A DNA stretch of 24,105 nt from Pseudomonadota bacterium (GTDB taxonomy: Bacteria; Pseudomonadota; Alphaproteobacteria; Rhizobiales; Devosiaceae): NCBI GenBank assembly GCA_023415605.1, contig JAEZKB010000208.1:1-24105 (forward strand). Direction: 5' to 3'. Position numbers and translations under genes: made by a program. This document shows positions 13,994 to 22,233 of the stretch, piece after piece. Numbering within the stretch: the stretch's first letter is position 1; each line of letters begins with the position of its first letter. The notes under the pieces were generated by a model. It saw only the letters and a list, made by a program, of their open reading frames with translations, had not been told where the DNA came from and ran no database searches.

Positions 13994-14701
13994 ATGCGCA
14001 TCGTGAAGTCCGCCGAAATCCGCAAACAGGAACTCCTGGCCACGGCGATGAAGCTCTTCGCCAGCCAGGGCTACGAACAGACCTCGATCAACCAGATCAT
14101 CGCCGCCTTGAATATCTCCAAGGGCGCATTCTACCACCACTATTCCTCCAAGGAGGACCTGGTGGAGGCACTGGGCGCCATGTACGCCGAGGAGGCCGCG
14201 GCGCGCGCCCGTTCGGTGCTGGAGGACGAGACGCTCGACGCCTTCGGCCGGCTCTCGATGTTCCTCTCGCGCATGCGCCACTCCAAGACCGAGTCGGCCG
14301 CCGAACTGCAGGCCGCTTTCGCGCCGATCTTCCTTGAGCGCAACCGGGACCTTTACGAGCGCACTCAGCAGGCTGTGAATCGCGTCATCCAGCCGATCCT
14401 CGCCAAGATCGTCGCCGAGGGTGTCGCGGACCGCACCTTCGATACGGCAGATCCGGAGGCTGCTGCCGAAATCATGCTGCACCTGATGAGCTCTATCCGC
14501 CCCATGGTGGCCGCCCTCTACGCTGCCACCAACCAGCTCGAGGTCGAGCGTCAGTTCAAGCAGGTGGTCGAGCGTCTGCGCTACCTCTCGACCGTCATTG
14601 ATCGCATCCTCGGTATTCCCGAGGGCAGCATCGAACTGGTGGACCACGCCTCCGAATGCATCATGGCCGAAACCTGGAAGCGTTCGCCGAACGCGGCCTA
14701 G
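13994..14701 (+). CDS. TetR/AcrR-family transcriptional regulator
   Basis: The 235-residue protein has an N-terminal helix-turn-helix at about 10-58, with ATAMKLFASQGYEQTSINQI and NISKGAFYHHYSSKEDLVEAL, the hallmark of TetR. The C-terminal helical ligand domain is not recognisable. The ATG at 13994 is preceded by GGAGGGA. The perfect palindrome at 13961-13977 is its probable own operator. No transporter or enzyme gene is tightly linked to it (purE and the small DUF465 gene flank it), so its targets are not obvious. Confidence 0.9.
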   Translation: MRIVKSAEIRKQELLATAMKLFASQGYEQTSINQIIAALNISKGAFYHHYSSKEDLVEALGAMYAEEAAARARSVLEDETLDAFGRLSMFLSRMRHSKTESAAELQAAFAPIFLERNRDLYERTQQAVNRVIQPILAKIVAEGVADRTFDTADPEAAAEIMLHLMSSIRPMVAALYAATNQLEVERQFKQVVERLRYLSTVIDRILGIPEGSIELVDHASECIMAETWKRSPNAA

Positions 14702-14714
14702 GGTAGCCGAAGCC

Positions 14715-14738
14715 GGTGCGTGGGCTAGCCCATGCACC
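14715..14738. other. 24-bp near-perfect palindrome between the TetR gene and purE
   Basis: GGTGCGTGGGC and GCCCATGCACC are inverse arms of 11 bases with a single mismatch (a G-U pair in RNA) around a TA centre. There is no T-run after it, so it is not a standard terminator. It could be the transcript end of the TetR gene or an operator of purE. Confidence 0.4.
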
Positions 14739-14796
14739 TTGATGCAAACTGAGGTTTCCGCTACACGCGGGCTTTGAGCCAAGGGGGCCCCGGACT

Positions 14797-15280
<484 letters not shown>

Positions 15281-15297
<17 letters not shown>

Positions 15298-16372
15298 ACC
15301 TTTGCCGCAGGGCAGCACCGTCGGCATTCTGGGCGGTGGCCAACTCGGCCGCATGCTGGCCCTCGCCGCGGCCCGCCTAGGTGTGAAGACCCACATCTTC
15401 TGCCCGGATCCGGACAGCCCCGCCTTCGACGTCTCGGCCAAATCGACCGTCGCCGCCTATGACGACGAGCAGGCGCTGGCCGTCTTCGCCAGCCAGGTCG
15501 ATGTCGTCACCTACGAGTTCGAGAACGTGCCGGCAAGGACCGCGCGTTTTCTCTCTGAGCTCAAGCCGCTACGCCCTGGCGCCAATGCGCTCGCCATCTC
15601 GCAGGACCGGCTGGCCGAAAAGGCCTTCCTCACCGTCAACCGCATCGCCGTCGCGCCCTTCGCCGCCGTGCCCGACCTCGACACGCTCGACGCCGCCATA
15701 GCTGAGATCGGCGCGCCGGCCGTGCTCAAGACCACCCGCATGGGGTATGACGGCAAGGGCCAGCGCATCGTCCGCAACGATGCAGACGCGGGCGTCGCTT
15801 TCGAAGTCCTGTCGCCCAAGCCGTTGGTGCTCGAAGGCTTCATCGAGTTCGAAAAGGAAATCTCGGTGGTCGTTGCCCGCAATACGCGCGGCGAGATCGC
15901 CGCTTTCGATCCGGCTGAAAACGTTCATCGCGATCACATCCTCAAGACCAGCACCGTTCCCGCCGAGATCAAGAAGAAGACGGCGGCGCGGGCGCAGGAA
16001 ATCGCCGCTCAGATCGCTACCGCGCTCGACTATGTCGGCGTACTCGGGGTGGAGTTCTTCGTGCTCCCCGACGGCCGCTTGCTGGTCAATGAGATCGCCC
16101 CGCGCGTCCACAATTCCGGCCACTGGACCGAAGCGGTCTGCGTTACCGACCAGTTCGAGCAGCACATCCGCGCCATTCTCGGCTGGCCGCTGGGCGATCC
16201 GACCCGGCTCGCTGATGTAGTGATGGAAAATCTCATTGGCGACGAGATCGCCGCCATTCCCGAGGCTCTCGGCCCGGGCATTCGGCCTCACGCCTATGGC
16301 AAAGCCGAGTCGCGCGCCGGCCGGAAGATGGGCCACATCAACCGCGTGGCGGTAAAAACCCGCGCAAAATAG
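15281..16372 (+). CDS. purK: 5-(carboxyamino)imidazole ribonucleotide synthase
   Basis: The 363-residue ATP-grasp enzyme begins with the N-terminal motif TVGILGGGQLGRMLALAAARLG and continues with YEFENVP, the central KTTRMGYDGKGQ and the C-terminal NEIAPRVHNSGHWT. It makes N5-CAIR from AIR, ATP and bicarbonate. Length is normal for the family. Start: two ATGs in a row at 15281 and 15284 overlap the end of purE; neither has a strong Shine-Dalgarno, as expected for coupled translation. The frame is open back to 15155 but lies inside purE. Confidence 0.95.
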
Positions 16373-16395
16373 GCGTTTTTTGCCCCTGCGCACTG

Positions 16396-16424
16396 TGGAC
16401 AAGCGGTTAAGCTTGCTCTATACA
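16396..16424 (+). promoter_or_regulatory. Promoter for rpsU
   Basis: TGGACA at 16396-16401 and TATACA at 16419-16424 are separated by exactly 17 bases. This is the clearest promoter between purK and rpsU and would give rpsU a leader of about 105 bases, so rpsU is probably transcribed separately from purEK. Confidence 0.55.
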
Positions 16425-16535
16425 CCGCGCCACGATGACCGGCTTGCTGGTCGGCGCAGACATTCTATGGACTGGTTCCTGGGGTTTCCGCGCTTCACTC
16501 AAACAGATCTGACGGTTTACGAAGGGCGGTTGCGC

Positions 16536-16778
16536 TTGCAAGTAGTTGTTCGCGATAACAATGTGGATCAGGCGCTGCGCGCCCTGAAAAAGAAGCTTCA
16601 GCGCGAAGGCGTCTTCCGCGAGATGAAGCTCCGCAACTACTACGAGAAGCCGTCTGAGAAGAAGGCGCGCCAGAAGGCCGAGGCCGTGCGCCGCGCCCGT
16701 AAGCTCGCTCGCAAGCGTGCCCAGCGCGAAGGCGGTCTGCCCGCTCCCGCCGCTGCCGCCCGTCCGGCTCGCCCGTAA
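16536..16778 (+). CDS. rpsU: 30S ribosomal protein S21
   Basis: The 80-residue basic protein matches S21: VVVRDNNVDQALRALKKKLQ, REGVFREMKLRNYYEKPSEK and KAEAVRRARKLARKRAQREG, with an alanine/proline-rich end. S21 binds the 30S platform and helps mRNA engagement. The family N-terminus (MQV-V/L-VRDNNV) falls on TTG at 16536, nine bases after AAGGG, so TTG is the probable start. The nearest in-frame ATG (16467) would add 23 residues that do not fit the family, and a TTG at 16530 is too close to the ribosome-binding site. A terminator follows at 16814. Confidence 0.93.
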   Translation: MQVVVRDNNVDQALRALKKKLQREGVFREMKLRNYYEKPSEKKARQKAEAVRRARKLARKRAQREGGLPAPAAAARPARP

Positions 16779-16813
16779 GGGTCGGCTGAGATTCGCGAGA
16801 ATCCGAACGTTCA

Positions 16814-16837
16814 CGCCGCCTCAACGGGCGGCGTTTT
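16814..16837 (+). terminator. Rho-independent terminator of rpsU
   Basis: CGCCGCC (16814-16820) pairs with GGCGGCG (16827-16833) across TCAACG and runs into TTTT. It lies 35 bases after the rpsU stop. Confidence 0.85.
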
Positions 16838-16887
16838 CGTACCGAAAGACTGAACCAACCGAATTGTTGCGGGGGCAACACGGGGTC

Positions 16888-16915
16888 TTGCCGATTGTCC
16901 GGCATCTACTAGACT
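16888..16915 (+). promoter_or_regulatory. Candidate promoter for the DUF992 gene
   Basis: TTGCCG at 16888-16893 and TAGACT at 16910-16915 are separated by 16 bases, placing the start of transcription near 16922, about 50 bases before the ATG at 16974. The match is moderate. Confidence 0.35.
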
Positions 16916-16973
16916 CCGCTTTAGGGTCGAACAGTAAAGCGTCAACACTCACCATTCTGAGGGACTTTTCACC

Positions 16974-17435
16974 ATGAAGAAACTGCTCGCTGCTGCGCTC
17001 GCCGCCGTAGTCCTCTCCACCACCGCGGCTGTCGCCGATGCGCGCGTCCAGGTCGGCCGCCTCTCCTGCACCGTCGATGGCGGCGTCGGCTTCATCATCG
17101 GCTCGTCCAAGGACATGACCTGCAAGTTCATCCGCAAGGGCCACAAGACCGAGACCTACTACGGCAACATCAAGAAGCTCGGCCTCGACGTCGGCATCAC
17201 TGACCGTACCCAGATCGAATGGCTGGTCTTCTCGGCCTCCTCGACCAAGGTCGGCAAGGGCTCGCTCCGTGGTACCTATGTGGGCGGTTCGGCCGAAGCC
17301 TCGCTCGGCGCCGGCCTCGGCGCCAACTGGCTGATCGGCGGCTCGCGCAAGGGCTTTGCCCTGCAGCCGTGGTCGGTTCAGGCCTCGACCGGCGTCAACC
17401 TCACCTGGGCCTTCTCCGGCCTCACCCTCGACTGA
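16974..17435 (+). CDS. DUF992 family secreted protein
   Basis: The 153-residue protein has a classical signal peptide (MKKLLAAALAAVVLSTTAAV, cleavage likely after ADA near residue 23). The mature part shows VQVGRLSCTVDGGVGFIIGS, DMTCKFI, YYGNIKKLGLDVGITD and ASLGAGLGANWLIGGS, which are the DUF992 pattern. Two cysteines (in RLSC and DMTC) may form a disulfide. The glycine-rich C-terminal half alternates polar and non-polar residues, suggesting beta structure. The periplasmic or surface function is unknown. GAGGGAC lies before the ATG. It is a single-gene unit between two terminators. Confidence 0.9.
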   Translation: MKKLLAAALAAVVLSTTAAVADARVQVGRLSCTVDGGVGFIIGSSKDMTCKFIRKGHKTETYYGNIKKLGLDVGITDRTQIEWLVFSASSTKVGKGSLRGTYVGGSAEASLGAGLGANWLIGGSRKGFALQPWSVQASTGVNLTWAFSGLTLD

Positions 17436-17460
17436 GCTTCAGGCTTTTTCGCCGATTTTG

Positions 17461-17490
17461 AACGCCGGTCCATCGGGCCGGCGTTTTGTT
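17461..17490 (+). terminator. Terminator of the DUF992 gene
   Basis: AACGCCGG (17461-17468) pairs with CCGGCGTT (17478-17485) across a nine-base loop that can itself extend the stem, followed by TTTGTT. It lies between this gene and the convergent hydrolase gene. Confidence 0.88.
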
Positions 17491-17498
17491 ATCTTCGC

Positions 17499-18359
17499 TC
17501 AGGGACTGACGGTGGCTTCGTCTACCATCGGCTCCGCCTCCGCCGCCGGCAGGACGCCCGCCCGCCCGTAGAAGGCTTTGGCCTCGTCCCAAAGTCCGTG
17601 GTCCCAGAGATCGCCGTGCGTGCCGCCCTCGACAATCCAGAGCTCGTCCTTGTTCGGCGCCAGATCGTAGACCCGCTCACCGTGAGTATAGCCGATGGTG
17701 GTATCGGCGGTGCCATGCCCCACCCAGACCGGCTCGGCGACGTCCACGATCCACGCGTTGACCGGGTACTGGTCGTGCATCAGCTGCCCCACCGGCAGGA
17801 ACCCATAGCGGTCCGCCGCCACGGCCACGGCCGATAGGAACGGCGTCTCGAGCAGCAGTGCCCCGGTATCGTGGCGACTGGCGATATAGGTCGCCGGACC
17901 CGAGCCCAGCGACCGGCCCCAGAGCACGATCGGCTGACCCTTGGCCTCGAGCCAGGCGAAGGCGGCCTCCGAATCGGCGAGGACGTTTTCCTCGGTCACC
18001 TCACCCGGCGATCCAGGAAAACCGCGGTAGTCGAAGGCGAGGAAGCCATAGCCGTCCGCCACCCATGCCTCGTAGCGCTCATGCTCGCGCGAAAAACTCT
18101 GCGCATTGCCGCGGAAATACATGATCACCGGCATGCCCGGCGCCGGCGCCTGGTACCACGCCGCCAGCGCCGATCCATCGGCGCTTGGAATGCTGACCAG
18201 TTCCGCGTCTTTGAGCAGCGTCTCGGAAAGCGCGAACATCCGCCCCGACCGGTCGTACTGGAAATCCCGCTGCAGGAAATAAAGGCCGCCCAGCACGCCC
18301 AGATAGGCGAGCACCGCTACCACGACCACCCCGATCGCGACTCGCTTGACCCATTTCAT
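17499..18359 (-). CDS. Membrane-anchored alpha/beta hydrolase (ABHD12/13-like)
   Basis: The 286-residue protein has one N-terminal membrane helix (about 8-30) followed by an alpha/beta-hydrolase domain. The nucleophile elbow is GRSLGSG with S150, the likely acid is D219 in GHGTADTT, and the His is H248 in EGGTHGDL. YFRGNAQSFS holds the oxyanion region and DYRGFPGSPG is the usual motif before the nucleophile. The enzyme is probably anchored in the inner membrane with its catalytic domain in the periplasm; substrate unknown. GGAGGGATGC precedes the ATG at 18359. It ends convergently on the DUF992 terminator. The 159 bases between it and the upstream FrnE-like gene show no other gene. Confidence 0.88.
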   Translation of the reverse strand: MKWVKRVAIGVVVVAVLAYLGVLGGLYFLQRDFQYDRSGRMFALSETLLKDAELVSIPSADGSALAAWYQAPAPGMPVIMYFRGNAQSFSREHERYEAWVADGYGFLAFDYRGFPGSPGEVTEENVLADSEAAFAWLEAKGQPIVLWGRSLGSGPATYIASRHDTGALLLETPFLSAVAVAADRYGFLPVGQLMHDQYPVNAWIVDVAEPVWVGHGTADTTIGYTHGERVYDLAPNKDELWIVEGGTHGDLWDHGLWDEAKAFYGRAGVLPAAEAEPMVDEATVSP

Positions 18360-18518
18360 CGGCGCATCCCTCCTGTCTCTCCATCAGTACCGCGATGTAC
18401 GGCAGAGGCAAATGCTGGCGATGCGATGGTCAGGAGAACGAGTTCGAACTCCGCGCAAGGCGAAGGGCGGCCTTAGGCGCCCCGCCTCGGCCGAAGTGGT
18501 GCCGCGCGAGGCAGGAGC

Positions 18519-19169
18519 CTACTGCTTCAACTTGCTCGGGTCGATCGCTGCCTCGAAGGCCCGCTCGAACACTTCCTGCGGCTGGCAGCCGGAAAGGGCG
18601 AACTGGTTGTCGAAGATGAAGAACGGTACGCCCTGGATGCCCTGCTGCGCCGCCCAGATGGCGAGATCGTGCGTGGTCTTCAGCGCCACCGGATCGCGCA
18701 CCGCCGCCAGCGCCTCGTCGCGGGTGAACCCGTGCTCGACGGCAATATCGGCCAGCACCTCGTCGTCATTGATCAGCTGGTGGTCCATAAAGTAGGCCCA
18801 GGCGATGGCATTGGCGAGCGCGTGCTGCGTGCCCTTGTCGCGCGCCAGCCGTACCAGCGTGTGCCCCTTCTGCGTCGGGAAACTGCGCGGCTGCTGGCTC
18901 AGATCCAGATCGATGCCCGACTTCCGCGCCTCGCTCTCGACGCGCTCCCACATCTCCTTGGGATCACGGCCATACTTCTCGCGTAGCATGTCGGCCACGA
19001 CGACGCCTTCGGGCGGTGTGTTCGGGTTGAGGTAAAATGGATGGTTCTCCACCTCCACCTCGATCCCCTCGGGCAGCGCCTTGATTGCCTGGTCGAGCCG
19101 CTCCGACCCCACGAGGCACCACGGGCACACCGTGTCGGTAAAGACGTCGACCTTGATCTTGCGGCTCAT
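18519..19169 (-). CDS. FrnE-like DsbA-family thioredoxin-fold oxidoreductase
   Basis: The 216-residue protein has the redox motif C15-P-W-C18 in VFTDTVCPWCLVGSERLDQ, a helical insertion (about 70-160), and GVPFFIFDNQFALSGCQP near the end with the cis-proline in GVPFF. This is the FrnE/2-hydroxychromene-2-carboxylate isomerase-like branch. No signal peptide is present, so it acts in the cytoplasm, as cytoplasmic FrnE disulfide isomerases do. I chose the ATG at 19169, preceded by CGGAG; the frame is open to 19325 but the extra residues look untranslated. It is followed by the hydrolase gene on the same strand. Confidence 0.9.
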   Translation of the reverse strand: MSRKIKVDVFTDTVCPWCLVGSERLDQAIKALPEGIEVEVENHPFYLNPNTPPEGVVVADMLREKYGRDPKEMWERVESEARKSGIDLDLSQQPRSFPTQKGHTLVRLARDKGTQHALANAIAWAYFMDHQLINDDEVLADIAVEHGFTRDEALAAVRDPVALKTTHDLAIWAAQQGIQGVPFFIFDNQFALSGCQPQEVFERAFEAAIDPSKLKQ

Positions 19170-19249
19170 GTGCGGGCTCCGGGGATAGCGAAAGCCGTGA
19201 CATGGAAGCACCGGTGCCCTCGCGCAAGAAGGCACATCGGCGTAACCGG

Positions 19250-19495
19250 CTAGCGCTGGGAGCGAGAGCCCGACAGCCGCTTCTTGCCGGAGAGTTCTAG
19301 GCTGAGCGCGGGCGCGATGTCCCAACTCAGCGGCACGGCCAGCACGAGGCTCGCCAGCACCGCATGCGGCAGGAGGGAACCGAAAGCGTCAGCGAAGCCG
19401 CTGGCGATCACCGCCACGGCCGAGCCGAAAAGGACTGACTGAACCACCGGATAGATCACGGCAGCGATGACAAGGCGTTTCTCATGATGCGGCAT
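19250..19495 (-). CDS. Small membrane protein of unknown function
   Basis: The 81-residue protein has two likely membrane helices (about 8-31 and 38-58), a short charged N-terminus (MPHHEKR) and a basic end (KKRLSGSRSQR). I do not recognise the family. GGAG lies eight bases before the ATG at 19495. It sits between pntB and the FrnE-like gene, all on the minus strand, 71 bases after the pntB stop. It could be part of the pnt transcript, as no clear terminator separates them. Confidence 0.6.
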   Translation of the reverse strand: MPHHEKRLVIAAVIYPVVQSVLFGSAVAVIASGFADAFGSLLPHAVLASLVLAVPLSWDIAPALSLELSGKKRLSGSRSQR

Positions 19496-19566
19496 GGCCG
19501 GGCTCCACTGAGAGCAGCAATCCCGGCCAACGTCGCTTCTCTCGTCCCGTTCCCGGCGGGCCTGCC

Positions 19567-20973
19567 CTAGTGCGCCATCGCCTTGACGATGTCCTCGGTG
19601 ACTTTCTTGGCGTCGCCGAACAGCATCATGGTGTTGTCCCGGAAGAACAGCTCGTTCTGCACCCCCGCATAGCCCGCCGCCATGCCGCGCTTGATGAACA
19701 GCACCGTGCCTGCGTCTTCGACATTGAGCACCGGCATGCCGTAGATCGGCGAGGTCTTGTCGGTCTTGGCCGCAGGGTTGGTGACGTCGTTGGCGCCGAT
19801 CACGAAGGCCACGTCCGCGCCCTTGAATTCGGAGTTGATGTCCTCGAGTTCGAACACCTCGTCATAGGGCACATTGGCTTCCGCCAGGAGCACGTTCATG
19901 TGCCCCGGCATACGGCCCGCCACCGGGTGGATCGCGTATTTGACTTCGACGCCCGCCGCCTTGAGCAAGTCGGCCATTTCGCGCAGCGCATGCTGTGCCT
20001 GCGCCACCGCCATGCCGTAGCCCGGTACGATGATCACCTTGCTGGCATTCTTCATCAGATACGCCGCGTCGTCTGCTGCGCCCTGCTTCACCGGCCGCGT
20101 CTCTTCCTCGCCGGAGCCGCCCGAAGCGGTGTCGCCACCGAAGCCGCCGAGGATGACCGAGATGAAGCTGCGGTTCATCGCCTTGCACATGATGTAGCTG
20201 AGGATGGCGCCCGAAGAGCCCACCAGCGCGCCGGTGATGATCAGCGCCGTATTGCCCAGCGTGAAGCCGATGCCGGCCGCGGCCCAACCCGAATACGAAT
20301 TGAGCATCGAGACGACCACCGGCATGTCCGCACCGCCGATCGGGATGATCATCAGCCCGCCCAGCACCAGTGCCAGGATGGTGATCAGCCAGAACCAGAC
20401 CGGGTCGGCAGTGACGGCAAACATCCAGATGAAACCGACCAGCACGAGACCCAGCACGATGTGGATGGCGTGCCGCGCCGGCAGGATGATCGGCTTGCCG
20501 CTCATATTGCCGTTGAGCTTGGCGAAGGCGATCACCGAGCCGGTGAAGGTGAAGGCGCCAATGGCGACGCCCAGGCTCATTTCGATGATCGCCTGGAAAT
20601 GGATATGGCCCGGTGAGCCGATGCCGAAGGCCTCGGGGGCATAAAGCGCTGCCGCTGCCACAAACACCGCGGCGAGGCCCACCAGCGAGTGGAAGGCGGC
20701 GACCAGTTGCGGCATGTCGGTCATCTTGACCGTGCGCGCCATGAACGCGCCGATGCCGCCGCCAATGCCGAGACCGGCGATGATCAGCACCCAGCTGACC
20801 CAGTCCGAAACGCCCGCCACCAGCAGCGTGGTGACGATGGCGATCGCCATGCCCACCATGCCGAACATGTTGCCCTGGCGCGCCGATGAGGGGCTGGAAA
20901 GGCCACGCAGCGCCAGGATGAAGAGCACCCCCGAGATCAGGTAGAGCAGAGCGGCAATATCAGCGGAAATCAT
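19567..20973 (-). CDS. pntB: NAD(P) transhydrogenase, beta subunit
   Basis: The 468-residue protein has about eight to nine membrane helices in the first 265 residues and the NADP(H)-binding domain III at the C-terminus. Domain III is recognisable by VPGYGMAVAQAQHALREM, KYAIHPVAGRMPGHMNVLLA, VIGANDVTNPAAK and VLNVEDAGTVLFIKRGMAAGY. PntB and the alpha subunits form the proton-translocating transhydrogenase of the inner membrane, which uses proton entry to drive hydride transfer from NADH to NADP+. GGGGGC precedes the ATG. Its gene is separated from pntAB by two extra genes, with 11 bases to the nearer one. Confidence 0.96.
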   Translation of the reverse strand: MISADIAALLYLISGVLFILALRGLSSPSSARQGNMFGMVGMAIAIVTTLLVAGVSDWVSWVLIIAGLGIGGGIGAFMARTVKMTDMPQLVAAFHSLVGLAAVFVAAAALYAPEAFGIGSPGHIHFQAIIEMSLGVAIGAFTFTGSVIAFAKLNGNMSGKPIILPARHAIHIVLGLVLVGFIWMFAVTADPVWFWLITILALVLGGLMIIPIGGADMPVVVSMLNSYSGWAAAGIGFTLGNTALIITGALVGSSGAILSYIMCKAMNRSFISVILGGFGGDTASGGSGEEETRPVKQGAADDAAYLMKNASKVIIVPGYGMAVAQAQHALREMADLLKAAGVEVKYAIHPVAGRMPGHMNVLLAEANVPYDEVFELEDINSEFKGADVAFVIGANDVTNPAAKTDKTSPIYGMPVLNVEDAGTVLFIKRGMAAGYAGVQNELFFRDNTMMLFGDAKKVTEDIVKAMAH

Positions 20974-20984
20974 GGTGCCCCCGT

Positions 20985-21290
20985 TCAGTCAGCACGTCGC
21001 GCAGCGAGAAAGAGTCCGGTCGTGGCCAGGGTGGCGGCCAGGAAGTAGCTCACGCCCCCGAGCGTGAGCATTTCCGCCGCCGCCGTAAACGAGTCTTTGG
21101 CGGTGCCCACCGACAACAGGAAACAGCCCAGCGCCACCAGCAGGACCGCGAAGGCGACAAGCCGACCCGACCACGTCCGTAGCGATTTCCCGGCAGCAAA
21201 CCGTATGAGGAGGATCAGCGCGAAGCTCAGCCCGGTCAGGATCTGAAAAAATGGCGGCAGGAACGCCGCGGCAACCTCCTGGGAGATCAT
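20985..21290 (-). CDS. Unknown membrane protein inside the pnt operon
   Basis: The 101-residue protein has three to four hydrophobic segments (about 9-31, 44-62, 73-96) with short charged ends (RTWSGR, AARRAD). I do not recognise the family. Its ATGA overlaps the stop of the upstream gene by four bases and pntB follows after 11 bases. It is therefore translated in the same operon as the transhydrogenase and is likely an inner-membrane protein. Any role in assembly or regulation of the transhydrogenase is inference from position. Confidence 0.75.
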   Translation of the reverse strand: MISQEVAAAFLPPFFQILTGLSFALILLIRFAAGKSLRTWSGRLVAFAVLLVALGCFLLSVGTAKDSFTAAAEMLTLGGVSYFLAATLATTGLFLAARRAD

Positions 21291-21841
21291 TCGGTCACCG
21301 GTTCGACAGAGCCGGCCGGGAACTCGACGTCGGCAAACTCGGGATAGACTTCTTTGATGATAGCGACCTGCGCCGGATCGTCGATGCGCACGAGATACCA
21401 GGTGTCGCCGTCAAGCAGGCCAAGCGTGTCTGACTTCGCGCGCATCTTGCCGCCAGCGTCCTTGCCCAGGTCGATCACCGTTTCGGTCGGGATCATGCCG
21501 TAGACGATGCCGCTCTCGAAGGTGGTGAATTCGACGCCTTCGAGGTCCATGCCGAATGACACGATCTCGACCGTGCCCATGATCTCGTCCATCTGCGCCT
21601 GCATCGCGGCGAGCAGGTCATCGACGCTGAGGCCCGATTGTGCGGCGATCCTTTCGAGCACCTTGGGCGGCACCACGCCCATCACTTCCTGCATGTCGTT
21701 TTCACGCATTGCGGTGTCGAAGCTCTGGACTCGTTCATCCAGCGCCTGCTGCTGTTCGGCCGTGATGTCCTGCGCCGAGGCCGGGACGGCGAGTGCGAGG
21801 ATCAGCGCCAGCGCCGCCAGGGCGCGATTGAAAATGGTCAT
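21287..21841 (-). CDS. Unknown secreted protein inside the pnt operon
   Basis: The 184-residue protein starts with a signal peptide (MTIFNRALAALALILALAVP, cleavage after ASA near residue 23). The mature part opens with an acidic helical region (TAEQQQALDERVQSFDTAMR, then DMQEVMGVVPPKVLERIA). It continues with strands (VEIVSFGMDLEGVEFTT, GIVYGMIPTETVIDLG, GDTWYLVRIDDPAQVAIIKE). The layout resembles an NTF2-like or cystatin-like fold; that is a guess. The ATG overlaps the pntAB stop by one base (TGATG) and the stop overlaps the next start by four, so it belongs to the pnt operon. The longer frame back to 22096 runs through pntAB in another frame and is not real. Confidence 0.82.
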   Translation of the reverse strand: MTIFNRALAALALILALAVPASAQDITAEQQQALDERVQSFDTAMRENDMQEVMGVVPPKVLERIAAQSGLSVDDLLAAMQAQMDEIMGTVEIVSFGMDLEGVEFTTFESGIVYGMIPTETVIDLGKDAGGKMRAKSDTLGLLDGDTWYLVRIDDPAQVAIIKEVYPEFADVEFPAGSVEPVTE

Positions 21842-22233
21842 CAGTGGCTCCCCGCCTTGGCCGCCGGATTGTCCTTCTTCTTGTACATCGCCAGCATGCG
21901 CTGGGTGACGAGGAAGCCGCCAAATATGTTGACGCTGGCGAGCACCAGCGCCAGGAATCCGAAAATCTTGCTGATCCAGTCGGTGTCGGTGGTCATCGCG
22001 ACGCCAACAGCGAGCAGCGCACCCACCACGATCACCGACGAAATGGCGTTGGTGACGCTCATCAGCGGCGTGTGCAGCGCCGGGGTCACCGACCACACCA
22101 CGAAATAGCCCACGAAGATCGCCAGCACGAAGATGGCGAGGCGGAAGGTGAATGGATCGATCGCGCCGGCGGTCGTTGCCGCCAACGCGGCGGTCACGGC
22201 GTCGGCGGTGTGTTCGGCAGTGGTGGTATCCAT
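21841..22233 (-). CDS. pntAB: NAD(P) transhydrogenase, alpha subunit part 2 (membrane domain)
   Basis: The 130-residue protein has a short polar Ala/Thr-rich N-terminus and then three to four membrane helices: AIFVLAIFVGYFVVWSV, ISSVIVVGALLAVGVAM and IFGFLALVLASVNIFGGFLV. It carries the family's LHTPLMSVTNAISS and ends in MLAMYKKKDNPAAK. This is the separate alpha-2 chain typical of alphaproteobacteria, in which the alpha subunit is split into PntAA and PntAB. It starts immediately after the pntAA stop (TAA-ATG with no gap). Confidence 0.94.
   Translation of the reverse strand: MDTTTAEHTADAVTAALAATTAGAIDPFTFRLAIFVLAIFVGYFVVWSVTPALHTPLMSVTNAISSVIVVGALLAVGVAMTTDTDWISKIFGFLALVLASVNIFGGFLVTQRMLAMYKKKDNPAAKAGSH

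Noticed and set aside
16380..16535. Long N-terminal extension of S21
   Set aside because: The extra 52 residues read through the promoter and leader and do not resemble S21. The family begins at 16536.
19570..20616. 348-codon plus-strand frame opposite pntB
   Set aside because: It is rich in H, R and D, as expected for the antisense of a transmembrane gene, and pntB is unmistakable on the other strand.
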